Shown here: one piece after another, positions 43,212 to 51,925 of the stretch
How the letters are laid out: each line of letters starts with the position of its first letter
How positions within the stretch are numbered: position 1 is the stretch's first letter
DNA from: Fibrobacter sp. UWB15
Lineage (GTDB): Bacteria > Fibrobacterota > Fibrobacteria > Fibrobacterales > Fibrobacteraceae
Direction: 5' to 3'
NCBI RefSeq assembly: GCF_900177705.1
Contig: NZ_FXBA01000001.1
Location: forward strand, 372,001 to 436,000
DNA: 64,000 nucleotides
Notes under the pieces: generated by a model
Database searches by the model: none
Seen by the model: the letters and a program-made list of their open reading frames with translations, nothing else
Told to the model about the DNA's origin: nothing
Made by a program: the position numbers and the translations under genes

Positions 43212-43238
43212 AATTTAGAACTGAACGAATTCTAAATT
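43212..43238. promoter_or_regulatory. Perfect 9-bp dyad over the radical SAM gene promoter
   Basis: AATTTAGAA (43212-43220) and TTCTAAATT (43230-43238) are exact inverted repeats with 9 bases between. The dyad includes the putative -10 box (TAAATT on the minus strand at 43212-43217), which lies five bases before the start codon. It is a candidate operator. Confidence 0.45.
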
Positions 43239-43242
43239 CGAT

Positions 43243-44109
43243 CTAGGCCCTGTGTTCCCTGATGTATTTGATTGCAGCGAGGCCCGCCTTGGCGCCTTCG
43301 CCCACGGCAACGGCAACTTGGAGTGTGCCTCCGGTGCAGTCGCCTGCAGCGAAAAGTCCAGGAACCGTTGTCTGGAAATCCTTGTCGAGTGCTAATGTGG
43401 GTCCGTCAAAGCCTGCACCGGCTTTTTTGGCGAGATCCGTTGCGCTTGCACTGCCGAGGGCTACGAATAATCCGTCGAAGTTTTCTTCGGTGCCGTCTTC
43501 GTAGTGAACTCCCTTGAACTGACCTTCGCCAACAAGGGACTGCAAGTGTCGATTCTCGATGCGGACACTGGGCGGGAAAGAGGTGGCTAAGGCGGCTCCG
43601 TTTGTAAGAAGCGTGACGCTCTTGACGACTTGCAAAAGTTCCTGGACTTCGTGGAGGGCGTATTCGCCACTGCCAAGAACGGCCACATTTTTCTGACGGT
43701 AGAAGAAGGCGTCGCATACGGCGCAGTAGCTCACGCCGTGACCTTCCAGTTCTGCCATGCCAGCGACGGGGTGCTTGCTGCGGGCGGCACCTGTGGCCAT
43801 GATGCAGACCTTCCCGTGGTATTCGCCTACGAGGCCTTTTGCAGAAAAACCTTGACCGTCAAACATGAGGTCGGTGATTTCGTCATCGATAATTTGGGCA
43901 CCAAGGGCCGTGGCCTGCTTGTGGCCGACGTCCAAAAGTTGTTCGCCGCTAAGGGGCTTTTCAAGTCCGTAGTAGTTCTGGATCATGTGGGCTTTAACCA
44001 GGGCACCGCCGTCTTTACCAACCAGTTGAACGGACAGGCCTGCTCTCAATCCGTAGAGTGCGGCTGAAATTCCTGCAGGCCCGTAGCCTAAAATCAGCAT
44101 ATCTGTCAT
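43243..44109 (-). CDS. Thioredoxin reductase-like FAD/NAD(P) oxidoreductase
   Basis: A 288-residue two-Rossmann flavoprotein. FAD motif 'ILGYGPAGISAALYGLRAG', redox dithiol 'YCAVCDAFF', and FAD-binding 'GLFAAGDCTGGTLQVAVAVG'. The NADPH loop reads 'LGSGEYALHEV', whereas standard TrxB has G-G-G-x-S-A-x-E and an arginine cluster further on ('HRRDxFR'), which is absent here. So the electron donor could be ferredoxin or NADH rather than NADPH, as in some thioredoxin reductase-like enzymes (inference). The start at 44109 has GGAGG; the frame from 44121 covers that site. Confidence 0.85.
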   Translation of the reverse strand: MTDMLILGYGPAGISAALYGLRAGLSVQLVGKDGGALVKAHMIQNYYGLEKPLSGEQLLDVGHKQATALGAQIIDDEITDLMFDGQGFSAKGLVGEYHGKVCIMATGAARSKHPVAGMAELEGHGVSYCAVCDAFFYRQKNVAVLGSGEYALHEVQELLQVVKSVTLLTNGAALATSFPPSVRIENRHLQSLVGEGQFKGVHYEDGTEENFDGLFVALGSASATDLAKKAGAGFDGPTLALDKDFQTTVPGLFAAGDCTGGTLQVAVAVGEGAKAGLAAIKYIREHRA

Positions 44110-44203
44110 AAAAGCCTCCATATCGACTTATTCTATACAACGATAAAATACAAATTATTTATCTTATGGAATAGCTCGCTTTTGAAAAAAAGTTTAAAGG
44201 ATT

Positions 44204-45319
44204 ATGATGGAACGATTGACCCCACGCGATATGTTTGTTGAAGCTGGTTATGGTCCCAGTTTTGCAGCTCAGCTTATACAAAATGCCTATAGCAAGTTAT
44301 TCGAAGGAGACCCGATTAATGAACGAGTCTGCTTCGATGCCTCCGATGACATGAGCTATATCATCGATATCGGACATGACGATATTCGTTCCGAAGGCAT
44401 GAGCTACGGAATGTATATCACGGCATTGACCGGTCATGAACGCCAGTTTGACAAGTTGTGGAATTTCTCGAAGCGTTACCTGCGTAACGATGACGGTCCA
44501 CATGTCGGTTATTTTGCCTGGCAGGTATCGACAACGGATTTTTGCAAGATGGACCCGGGTGCCGCTCCCGATGGCGAAGAATATTTTGCCATGGCCCTTT
44601 TGATTGCTGCCGAAAAGTTTAATCGTCCGGACCTTAAGGACGAAGCCATCGGTCTCATTAACTGGATGCGCAACAAGCCGAATAATGGAATTGTGGGCCC
44701 GATGATTGACCCTGAACAGAATCTAGTGAAGTTCTCTCCTGTATTGGGAAATGACTTTACGGATCCGAGCTACAACACTATTGCTTTCTACCGAGCCTTT
44801 GCCGAAGCGACCGGAGACGAAAGGTGGTATACGACTGTAGAAAAAAGCCTTGAATATTTGCAGAAGGCTGCACACCCTGTAACGGGCCTTTGCAGCGAAT
44901 ACTCCGAATATGATGGCACTCCGCGTGCGACTCCGTGGTACCCCGAAAGTGATTGCTTCAGTGGCGATGCCTGGCGTGTCGCCATGAACCTGAGTCTGGA
45001 TTATGCGCTGTTCAAGGGCCATGAATGCGAAAAGCAGATTTGCGAAAAGATGCTCAACTTCTTCAATAGCAAGCGTCCGTATCTGGCTGACTATTCTATT
45101 GATGGTGGTGATTTCCCCCGTCCGGGTCGTAATGCGACTCCGGGTGTGATTGCCATGAATGCGGCTGCCACTCAGGTGCTGCCTGCGGATGACCCGCGCA
45201 TCAAGCCTTTTGTGAAGGACTTGGCTGCGTTGTCTGTGCCTTACCGCTTTTGGCGTTACTACGATGGAATGCTTTATCTGATTGGACTTCTTGCTACGGC
45301 AGGAAAAATCAGAATCTGA
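44204..45319 (+). CDS. GH8 reducing-end xylose-releasing exo-oligoxylanase (Rex-like)
   Basis: A 371-residue glycoside hydrolase family 8 enzyme. 'DIRSEGMSYGMYITALTG' contains the catalytic acid (E) of the family, and 'GAAPDGEEYFAMALLIAAEK' and 'WYPESDCFSGDAWRVAMNL' are typical of the Rex branch, which removes xylose from the reducing end of xylo-oligosaccharides. There is no signal peptide, so it should act in the cytoplasm on imported xylo-oligosaccharides. The gene starts ATGATG behind AAAGGATT. This fits a plant-fibre degrader. Followed by the FISUMP lipoprotein gene. Confidence 0.88.
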   Translation: MMERLTPRDMFVEAGYGPSFAAQLIQNAYSKLFEGDPINERVCFDASDDMSYIIDIGHDDIRSEGMSYGMYITALTGHERQFDKLWNFSKRYLRNDDGPHVGYFAWQVSTTDFCKMDPGAAPDGEEYFAMALLIAAEKFNRPDLKDEAIGLINWMRNKPNNGIVGPMIDPEQNLVKFSPVLGNDFTDPSYNTIAFYRAFAEATGDERWYTTVEKSLEYLQKAAHPVTGLCSEYSEYDGTPRATPWYPESDCFSGDAWRVAMNLSLDYALFKGHECEKQICEKMLNFFNSKRPYLADYSIDGGDFPRPGRNATPGVIAMNAAATQVLPADDPRIKPFVKDLAALSVPYRFWRYYDGMLYLIGLLATAGKIRI

Positions 45320-45344
45320 GTTTTTTTGAAAAGGAGTAGAAGAA

Positions 45345-46271
45345 ATGAACAAGATAAATGCACTGATGGTTTCGGGGGCTGTCGCTGCGGCCTTGATCTT
45401 TGCAGGTTGCGAAGATGTTCGCGTTGAAAATTACCCTAGCGGGAAAATCCGTATCGAGACGACCTATGTCAAAGATAAGAAAGAAGGCCCCGAAAAGGAA
45501 TACTACGAAAACGGTAACGTGAAGCGTGAAGCCAATTACGTGAACGATCGTCGCGAAGGGGTGGTGAAGGAATATTATGAAGACGGTATTCCCGAAGCGG
45601 AATACACTTATGCCGACGGTTACATTGAGGGGCCGGTGATTCGCTACCATAAGAATGGTAAGGTGGCATCCAAGGCCGAATACAAGCAGAACAAGCAGAT
45701 TGCTTTCGGCGAATACTTCGACGAAAATGGCGAACCGGCAACGAGCGGTTCTTATAAGGACCCGCGCGATGGTTACTCTTACGAATGGATTCGCATTGGT
45801 TCGCAGCTTTGGACCGCAGAAAATATGAATTATGCGACAGCTTCGGGTTCCCTTTGCGCCCAATGCAATCACTGGGGCCGTCTCTACAACTTTGAAAATG
45901 CGAAGAAGGCCTGCCTAGATGGATTCCACATGCCGACTAAGGCCGAATGGAATGAGTTGCTTGCTTTTGCGGGCAAGGAAAAACCGGTGGGCGTCGTGCT
46001 GAAGGCTGGCTACGGCTGGGACCCGATCAAGGGCACGAACAACTATGGCAACGGCAAGGATGAACTCGGCTTCGGAGCCAAGGCCGGTGGCGCACACTTT
46101 GCAAAGAGCGATGTTCCGCTGAAGGAACGCAAGTTCGAAGCCGCCGGTCAGAGGGCTTTCTTCTGGACGGCTGAAGGCGAAGTACTCGTATTTTTCTACG
46201 ACAAGGACATTGCCAAGTTCGAAAAGTTCAATCCGGAATACGGCGCCAGTTTGCGTTGCATTAAGGACTAA
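45345..46271 (+). CDS. FISUMP-domain lipoprotein with MORN-type repeats
   Basis: A 308-residue lipoprotein (lipobox 'LIFAGCEDV'). Residues about 25-130 contain four MORN-type repeats ('GPEKEYYENGNVKREANYVN' and similar), short beta-hairpins. Residues about 140-308 are the FISUMP domain (TIGR02145, Fibrobacter succinogenes major paralogous domain): 'YEWIRIGSQLWTAENMNYAT', 'GRLYNFENAKKACLDGFHMP', ending 'GASLRCIKD'. The domain is C-type-lectin-like in appearance, and its function is unknown. The combination of MORN and FISUMP suggests a surface-exposed binding protein. Ribosome binding site AAGGAG; terminator downstream. Confidence 0.88.
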   Translation: MNKINALMVSGAVAAALIFAGCEDVRVENYPSGKIRIETTYVKDKKEGPEKEYYENGNVKREANYVNDRREGVVKEYYEDGIPEAEYTYADGYIEGPVIRYHKNGKVASKAEYKQNKQIAFGEYFDENGEPATSGSYKDPRDGYSYEWIRIGSQLWTAENMNYATASGSLCAQCNHWGRLYNFENAKKACLDGFHMPTKAEWNELLAFAGKEKPVGVVLKAGYGWDPIKGTNNYGNGKDELGFGAKAGGAHFAKSDVPLKERKFEAAGQRAFFWTAEGEVLVFFYDKDIAKFEKFNPEYGASLRCIKD

Positions 46272-46294
46272 GCAGATTTAAGAATGAAAAAGAG

Positions 46295-46321
46295 AAAGGC
46301 GCTCCGAATGGCGCCTTTTTT
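46295..46321 (+). terminator. Rho-independent terminator
   Basis: The stem AAAGGCGC/GCGCCTTT (46295-46302 and 46311-46318) with an 8-nt loop, then T residues. Serves the FISUMP gene and lies before the convergent yicC-like gene. Confidence 0.9.
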
Positions 46322-46343
46322 AATGGTTTGAAATGAGTCGCGA

Positions 46344-47225
46344 TTAAGCAATGTTAAGCGATTGCTCACGGATGCACTCGACTTCGTTCTTGAGCTCGAT
46401 GGCAAGCGCTGCGATGTCGGCACTTTGGCACTTGGTGCCGAGGGTGTTGGCTTCGCGGCCCATTTCTTGCAGAATGAAGCCGAGGTTCTTACCTTGGGCG
46501 CCGCCTTCCTTGAGGGCGTTCAGGAACAACTTGTTGTGGCTGCGGAAGCGCGTGATTTCTTCGTGAATGTCGAGTTTGTCGGCCATGATGCAGGCTTCCT
46601 GCAGCAGGCGGACGTCGTCGATTTCGGAATCCTTCAAAAGCACGTTGATGCGTTCCTTGAACTTGTCTTTCCAGACTTCGATGCGCTGGGGGTCGAGGAC
46701 TTCGATTTTGTCGAGAACAGCGTTCAAATGATTTACGCGGCCTTCGAGATCGCGGGCGAGGTTTGCGCCTTCCTTGGCACGCATTTCGTTCACCTGGTCA
46801 AGAGCCTTGTCGAGTTCCGCTGCCAAATGTTTTTCGAGTGCTTCAGAGTCCGCATCGGCGTCGGTAAACTGCAGCACTTCGGGGAGTGCAAGGATGTTTT
46901 CCAGAGTGATGTTACCTTCGATGCCAAACTTTTTCTGCATGGCTCGCGTAATGTCGACGAACTTGGCGATGGCGGCTTCGTTGTAGGAAACTGGAATATT
47001 TCCGCCGGTGCCTGCACCGAGTGTCACGCTAAAGATGACGGAGCCGCGGACCAGTTTGTCCTTAATCTGATTCTTGAAACTATTCTCAAGGTAGGCCAAG
47101 TTCTTGGGCAACTTACAAGAGATGTCCAAAAAGCGGTTGTTCACGCTGCGGACTTCAATCACGCAGCTTGCACCCTGGTACATGGACTCGCTTTTTCCAA
47201 ACCCCGTCATCGATAAAATAGCCAT
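46344..47225 (-). CDS. yicC: YicC-family protein
   Basis: A 293-residue protein of the YicC/YloC family, which are endoribonucleases or RNA-decay factors in the better-studied cases. It starts 'MAILSMTGFGKSESMYQG', the family signature, and ends with the conserved 'FILQEMGREANTLGTKCQSA' and 'VECIREQSLNIA'. The ATG at 47225 is chosen because AAAGGA lies six bases upstream; a frame seven codons longer has no support. Confidence 0.93.
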   Translation of the reverse strand: MAILSMTGFGKSESMYQGASCVIEVRSVNNRFLDISCKLPKNLAYLENSFKNQIKDKLVRGSVIFSVTLGAGTGGNIPVSYNEAAIAKFVDITRAMQKKFGIEGNITLENILALPEVLQFTDADADSEALEKHLAAELDKALDQVNEMRAKEGANLARDLEGRVNHLNAVLDKIEVLDPQRIEVWKDKFKERINVLLKDSEIDDVRLLQEACIMADKLDIHEEITRFRSHNKLFLNALKEGGAQGKNLGFILQEMGREANTLGTKCQSADIAALAIELKNEVECIREQSLNIA

Positions 47226-47290
47226 ATTTAATCCTTTTGCATTCATTAATAGATTGCTTCGTCACTGCGTTCCTCGCAATGACGTTGCAA

Positions 47291-49084
47291 CTATTTCTTG
47301 GTCACCATTGCAATTACATGTTCTGCGCCGAAGTTTGCAAAACCGATAGCCGTCAGGAACTTGCTGAGCTTGTGTTCGTTCTGGTAGCTGATAGTTTCGA
47401 TTTTCAAGCCTTCCTTGTCGCAAAGGGTATGGAAATCCTTCACCGTCAAGAGGCGGATATTCGGCGTGTCATACCATTCGTACGGTAATTCCTTGGATTT
47501 CGGCATGCGTCCGTGCAGCATCAGGCTTCCGCGGGTTGTCCAGTGACCGAAATTCGGGAAGGTCACGATGGCGCGCTTGGCTACACGCAGAAGTTCGTTC
47601 AAGAGAGCCACCGGGTCGCGGATTTCTTGAATGGTGCGGTTGATGATGGCGTAATCGAAGCTGCCGTCCTTGAAATCGCGAATGCCGCTTTCGTCAAGGT
47701 CGCGCTGGATCACGGGCACATCGTTTTCGAGACAATCCATGATGCTCTTGAAGTTGCGCTCGATACCGAGAACTTCAACATGCTTTTTCTTGTTCAAGAA
47801 ATCGAGAAGTTCGCCGTTACCGCAGCCGAGGTCGAGCACCTTGCTATTTTCCTTGACGAGGCTTCCGATGAAGTCGAAGTCTTCGGTGTCGTGGAAAACG
47901 GGCATGACCTGCGTTTCGGTTTTGGTCGGAATAATCTTACTGTCGAGGAAACGGCCTACGGCCTTTCCGAGGTCGCCGACTTCAATAAGGAATCCGTCGT
48001 GACCGAATTGCGTGTCGAGCTCGAGGCTTGTCACTACTTTGCCGGCATTCAAGAGTGCGCTTGTAATACGGCGCGATTCATGCGGCGGGAAAAGCCAGTC
48101 GGTACTCAGGTTCACGTTCAGAAATTCAGCCTTCACGCCCTTGAAAGCGTTTTCAAGGGAACCGTATTCCGTTTCGAGATCGAAACTGTCGGTCGCGTGT
48201 GCAATGTGCAGGTAGCTGTTGGCGTCGAAGCGGTCTACGAATTTGGCACCCTGGTAACGCAGGTAGCTTTCGAGCGGAAGGTTCAGGTCGAAAGGTGTGC
48301 TGTAGGTGACAGCGTGGTTACGGCTTTCCTGGTCCTGGGCGCGTTTGAATTTTTGTTCCATGCCCACGGCGCTGAGGTAGGTAATGTGGGCGAGCTTGCG
48401 GGCGTTCGAAAGGCCGACATCGGGGTGAGTCGATTCGTAGTAGTCGCCGCCGTTAAAATTCGGGTCTTGGGTAATCACGTCGCGGGCGACGATTTCAAAA
48501 CCGAGAGCCTGGCTGCTGAATCGCGGAGAGCTTGCAATCACGATGCAACGGCGAACAAGGTCCGGGTAGTAAATGGCCCATTTCATGGCCTGGAAACCAC
48601 CCATGGAACCTCCGATCACGCAGCAGAGCTGATCGATGCCGAGGCCTTTGGCGAGTTCTCGCTGGGCGTTCACCATGTCGCCGATGGTAATCATGGGGAA
48701 GGTGCTGCCGTAGGGCTTGCCCGTGCGCGGGTTGATGCTTGCCGGGCCTGTGGTGCCTTTACAACCACCTAAAATGTTGCTGCACACGACAAAGAACTTG
48801 TCTGTATCGACCGGTTTTCCGGGGCCAATCAGGGCATCCCACCAACCGGGCTTCTTGTCGTTTTCGGTATAGTAGCCGGCAACGTGTGCGTCTGCCGTAA
48901 GTGGAGAACACACCCAGACAACATTGCTCTTGTCGGCGTTTAGCGTTCCGTACGTTTCGTAACGGATGGTCAGCGCCGGAAGGGTCTTGCCACTTTCGAG
49001 CTTAAAACCCTCGTCCCCGTAATCCTTCGTAAAGGTCTGGGGCACCACTGGGCCGACGCTGTATTTATGCAAAAATTCACTCAT
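47291..49084 (-). CDS. metXW: MetX-MetW fusion: homoserine O-acetyltransferase plus methyltransferase-like domain
   Basis: A 597-residue protein joining two methionine-biosynthesis proteins. Residues about 1-390 are MetX, the alpha/beta-hydrolase-fold homoserine acetyltransferase: nucleophile elbow 'VIGGSMGGFQAMKW' (S162 in the longer frame), aspartate in 'LSTDWLFPP' and histidine in 'QFGHDGFLIE'. Residues about 400-595 are MetW: 'SKVLDLGCGNGELLDFL', 'TFPNFGHWTTRGSLMLHGRM' and 'YEWYDTPNIRLLTVKDF'. In many bacteria metX and metW are adjacent genes and MetW stimulates or stabilises MetX. Here they are fused in frame without a stop. Start at 49084 (MSEFLHKYS), seven bases after TATATT; the frame from 49090 adds two residues. 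Confidence 0.93.
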   Translation of the reverse strand: MSEFLHKYSVGPVVPQTFTKDYGDEGFKLESGKTLPALTIRYETYGTLNADKSNVVWVCSPLTADAHVAGYYTENDKKPGWWDALIGPGKPVDTDKFFVVCSNILGGCKGTTGPASINPRTGKPYGSTFPMITIGDMVNAQRELAKGLGIDQLCCVIGGSMGGFQAMKWAIYYPDLVRRCIVIASSPRFSSQALGFEIVARDVITQDPNFNGGDYYESTHPDVGLSNARKLAHITYLSAVGMEQKFKRAQDQESRNHAVTYSTPFDLNLPLESYLRYQGAKFVDRFDANSYLHIAHATDSFDLETEYGSLENAFKGVKAEFLNVNLSTDWLFPPHESRRITSALLNAGKVVTSLELDTQFGHDGFLIEVGDLGKAVGRFLDSKIIPTKTETQVMPVFHDTEDFDFIGSLVKENSKVLDLGCGNGELLDFLNKKKHVEVLGIERNFKSIMDCLENDVPVIQRDLDESGIRDFKDGSFDYAIINRTIQEIRDPVALLNELLRVAKRAIVTFPNFGHWTTRGSLMLHGRMPKSKELPYEWYDTPNIRLLTVKDFHTLCDKEGLKIETISYQNEHKLSKFLTAIGFANFGAEHVIAMVTKK

Positions 49085-49091
49085 ATGCATA

Positions 49092-49097
49092 AATATA
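49092..49097 (-). promoter_or_regulatory. Putative -10 box of metXW
   Basis: TATATT on the minus strand, seven bases before the ATG at 49084 and close behind the dtd stop, without Shine-Dalgarno sequence. Confidence 0.4.
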
Positions 49098-49099
49098 GC

Positions 49100-49534
49100 T
49101 TATTCCAACATAATCGTAAACGGTCCGTCGTTGGTTAAACTCACCTGCATGTCAGCGCCGAAGCGCCCTGTTTGCACGTTTGGAATCTCCTTTTTGCATT
49201 CCGCTATAATATAATCATATAGCTCGCTTGCTAGGGTGGGGTTTCCGGCTCCGTTGAACGTGGGGCGGTTTCCTTTGTTGCAATTTGCGTATAAAGTAAA
49301 TTGTGAAACCAGTAGGAGTTCGCCGCCGACATCTTTAATCGAAAGATTGGTCTTTCCGTTTTCGTCGGCGAAGATGCGGAGCGCAAGCATTTTGCGGATG
49401 TAGCGGTCGGCGATCTCTTTGGAGTCACCTTCGCCCACTCCGATAAGGATCATGTAGCCCTTGCCGATTTTTCCGACGGTCTCGCCGTCGATATCGACTT
49501 GGGCGTTCAAAACGCGTTGAATCAGAAATTTCAT
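49100..49534 (-). CDS. dtd: D-aminoacyl-tRNA deacylase
   Basis: A 144-residue homodimeric enzyme that removes D-amino acids (and glycine from tRNA-Ala) from tRNA. It starts '[15 protein letters not shown]' and carries '[19 protein letters not shown]' and the Gly-cisPro-like '[11 protein letters not shown]' end, both diagnostic. The frame is open far upstream on this strand across fabV, but the family start is clearly the ATG at 49534. Placed directly upstream of metXW. Confidence 0.95.
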   Translation of the reverse strand: MKFLIQRVLNAQVDIDGETVGKIGKGYMILIGVGEGDSKEIADRYIRKMLALRIFADENGKTNLSIKDVGGELLLVSQFTLYANCNKGNRPTFNGAGNPTLASELYDYIIAECKKEIPNVQTGRFGADMQVSLTNDGPFTIMLE

Positions 49535-49711
49535 AGGCCTGTAAAATAATAAAATTTTTCTATAGCGGCCTTTTCGATTGTTGAATCTGTCAAAAAGCTT
49601 ACAAAAATATCTTTTCCTTGCGAAAAACAAGGGAAGGGCTCCAAAAGGGTACAAAAAAATCCATTCTTTTCTAGATTTGGCCGCGAAAAATGTAAACAAA
49701 AGGAAATGTTT

Positions 49712-50914
49712 ATGGTGATTGAGCCGATGATCCGCAGCAATATGTGCGTGAATGCCCACCCCCAAGGCTGCGCCATGGATGTGAAGCGCCAGATTGAATA
49801 CGTACAAAAGAAGCGCGCTGAACGCGGAACTCCGAAAGAAGCTCCGAAGACGGTTCTGGTATTGGGATGCTCGACCGGTTATGGACTTGCAAGTCGCATT
49901 TCTGCAGCCTTTGAATTCGGTGCTGCAACGATTGGCGTGTCTTTTGAAAAAGAAGGTTCCGACGAACGTCAGAAAACGGGAACTCCCGGCTGGTACAACA
50001 ACATGGCCTTTGACAAGTTCGCTCATGAAGCGGGGCTTGAATCGGTGACTTTTAATGGCGATGCATTCTCGCATGAAATGCGCAAGAACGTGATCAATAC
50101 GCTCAACAAGATGGGCCGCAAGGTAGACTTGTTGGTGTACAGCGTGGCATCGAGCGTGCGTGTGGATCCGGATAACGGAACCCTTTACCGCAGCGTTTTG
50201 AAGCCGATTGGCGAAACTTTCTCGGGTGCAACGATTGACTGCATGACGGGCAAAATTAGCACGATTAGCGCAGAACCCGCCAACGAAGAAGAAATGGCGA
50301 ACACCGTGAAGGTGATGGGCGGCGAAGATTGGGCGCTTTGGGTGCGTCAGCTCAAGGATGCCGGCGTGCTTGCCGAAGGTGTGAAGACGGTGGCATATTC
50401 CTACATCGGTCCGAAACTTTCTCATGCGATTTACCGCGACGGTACCATTGGCGGCGCCAAGAAGCACCTGGAAGCAACCGCGCGCGAATTGAACGTAGAA
50501 CTTGAACGCGAGTTGAAGGGCGAAGCCTATGTGTCCGTGAACAAGGGCTTGGTCACGCGCTCCAGCGCTGTGATTCCGATTATCCCGCTGTACCTTTCGG
50601 TGCTTTTCAAGGTGATGAAGGAACAGGGGAGCCACGAAGGTTGCATCGAGCAGATGGAACGCCTGATGAACGAGCGCCTGTATACGGGCAGCGCCGTTCC
50701 GACGGATGAAAAACACCTGATTCGCATTGACGATTGGGAACTCGACCCGAAGGTGCAAGAAGAAGTGAACAAACGCATGGCGACCATCACGCAAGAAAAC
50801 TTGGCGCAGGTGGGCGACCTCGAAGGCTATCGTCACGATTTCTTGGCGACGAACGGCTTTGACATCGAGGGCGTGGACTACAGCGCTGACGTGAAGAGCG
50901 TCGAAACGATTTAA
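49712..50914 (+). CDS. fabV: Trans-2-enoyl-ACP/CoA reductase FabV
   Basis: A 400-residue NADH-dependent enoyl reductase of type II fatty acid synthesis, a triclosan-resistant alternative to FabI. N-terminus '[20 protein letters not shown]' is characteristic. The catalytic Y-x8-K is in '[16 protein letters not shown]', and the dinucleotide-binding loop is '[16 protein letters not shown]'. The ATG at 49712 is preferred over 49706 because of its AAAGGA spacing and family agreement. Downstream terminator. Confidence 0.96.
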   Translation: MVIEPMIRSNMCVNAHPQGCAMDVKRQIEYVQKKRAERGTPKEAPKTVLVLGCSTGYGLASRISAAFEFGAATIGVSFEKEGSDERQKTGTPGWYNNMAFDKFAHEAGLESVTFNGDAFSHEMRKNVINTLNKMGRKVDLLVYSVASSVRVDPDNGTLYRSVLKPIGETFSGATIDCMTGKISTISAEPANEEEMANTVKVMGGEDWALWVRQLKDAGVLAEGVKTVAYSYIGPKLSHAIYRDGTIGGAKKHLEATARELNVELERELKGEAYVSVNKGLVTRSSAVIPIIPLYLSVLFKVMKEQGSHEGCIEQMERLMNERLYTGSAVPTDEKHLIRIDDWELDPKVQEEVNKRMATITQENLAQVGDLEGYRHDFLATNGFDIEGVDYSADVKSVETI

Positions 50915-50940
50915 TTAGAGTCTTATGTTGTGAAGCTAAA

Positions 50941-50966
50941 AAAGGCGCGGGTAAAACCGCGTCTTT
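50941..50966. terminator. Rho-independent terminator
   Basis: The stem AAAGGCGCGG/CCGCGTCTTT with one G-U pair and a 6-nt loop (50941-50950 and 50957-50966), followed by T residues. It lies between the convergent fabV and asparaginase genes. Confidence 0.85.
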
Positions 50967-51914
50967 TTATAGCGCGAAAACCCGCTTGATTTCGTCCACT
51001 TTCGTGGTGGCGGTGAGCACGAGCTTGAGGAGGACTGCGGCCTTTTGAGGCGGCAGGCGGCCAGCGCAGATGCGGCCAGGCGCAAGCGATTCGTTCAAAG
51101 TCACGAGCCCGTGGTGAGTGCGGCTTGCGATGACGACCGGAATATCGATCTTTTCGAGGGCGCGGGCCCAGGCGATACTGAATTCGCCTGCGCCTGCGCC
51201 AGCAATCACGAGGCCGTCGGAGACGCAGGCGGCGTACTCCAGAATTTTCGGGTTCGCATCTACGGTAAAGTAGACTACGTTCACGCGCGGCAGGCCTTGG
51301 AGCTTGGAAACGTCGAAAAAATTCTGTTCCTTTAAGGCGTTCCAGTTAGAGCCTTCGCCGGGAGCGCTTACGCCCATCGCGTTAATTGCCGAGGCAGAGC
51401 ACTTTTGAACGCTCCGGGCGTCGAAAAGTTCGCCTGCGAAATACACCCACACCAAGTTCGCCGGCGGGTCGTCGTCGACCGCGAAGCCGGCTGCCGCACG
51501 CACGGCGCCCAGCAAGTTTGCGGGGCCGTCGGGATCCTTGGCGGTAGCGGGCTTCATGGAGCCTGTAAAAATCACCGCCTTTTCGCACTTGACCGTAAGG
51601 CTTACGAAGTAGGCCGTTTCGTCCATGGTGTCGGTGCCGTGAGTGACCACAATGCCGTCCACCGTTTCGTCCGCTTGCAAGTCGGCGATGCGGTTCGAAA
51701 GCGCAATCCACAGCTTGTCCGTCATGTCGTCGGAATTCACGTTGCAAATCTGCTCAGTCGTGATTTCGGCGTACTCCGAAAGCTCTGGCACGGATGCCAC
51801 CAAGTCTTCAGCGGAAATCTGCCCGGACACGTAGCCCGTATTTTTGCCGGGCTCACCGACGCCGGCAATCGTGCCGCCCGTAGCAAGAATCACGATGTGT
51901 TTTTTCTTTGCCAT
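50967..51914 (-). CDS. L-asparaginase
   Basis: A 315-residue asparaginase of the AnsA/AnsB family, which hydrolyses asparagine to aspartate and ammonia. Both nucleophile regions are present: 'ILATGGTIAGVGEPG' (first threonine) and 'VVTHGTDTMDETAYF' (second threonine and aspartate). There is no signal peptide although the sequence resembles type II enzymes, so the enzyme is probably cytoplasmic. Last gene of a four-gene minus-strand cluster; the start has GGAGG. Confidence 0.92.
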   Translation of the reverse strand: MAKKKHIVILATGGTIAGVGEPGKNTGYVSGQISAEDLVASVPELSEYAEITTEQICNVNSDDMTDKLWIALSNRIADLQADETVDGIVVTHGTDTMDETAYFVSLTVKCEKAVIFTGSMKPATAKDPDGPANLLGAVRAAAGFAVDDDPPANLVWVYFAGELFDARSVQKCSASAINAMGVSAPGEGSNWNALKEQNFFDVSKLQGLPRVNVVYFTVDANPKILEYAACVSDGLVIAGAGAGEFSIAWARALEKIDIPVVIASRTHHGLVTLNESLAPGRICAGRLPPQKAAVLLKLVLTATTKVDEIKRVFAL

Positions 51915-51925
51915 AGAAACCTCCG

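Noticed and set aside
47513-48772. 419-codon plus-strand frame opposite metXW
   Set aside because: Valine/phenylalanine/glutamate-rich antisense shadow of the MetX-MetW gene.
49535-50836. Very long open frame antisense to fabV, continuous with dtd
   Set aside because: The part upstream of the dtd start has no family-like sequence and is rich in His/Arg/Phe as expected for the reverse complement of a biased coding gene. FabV on the plus strand is unmistakable.
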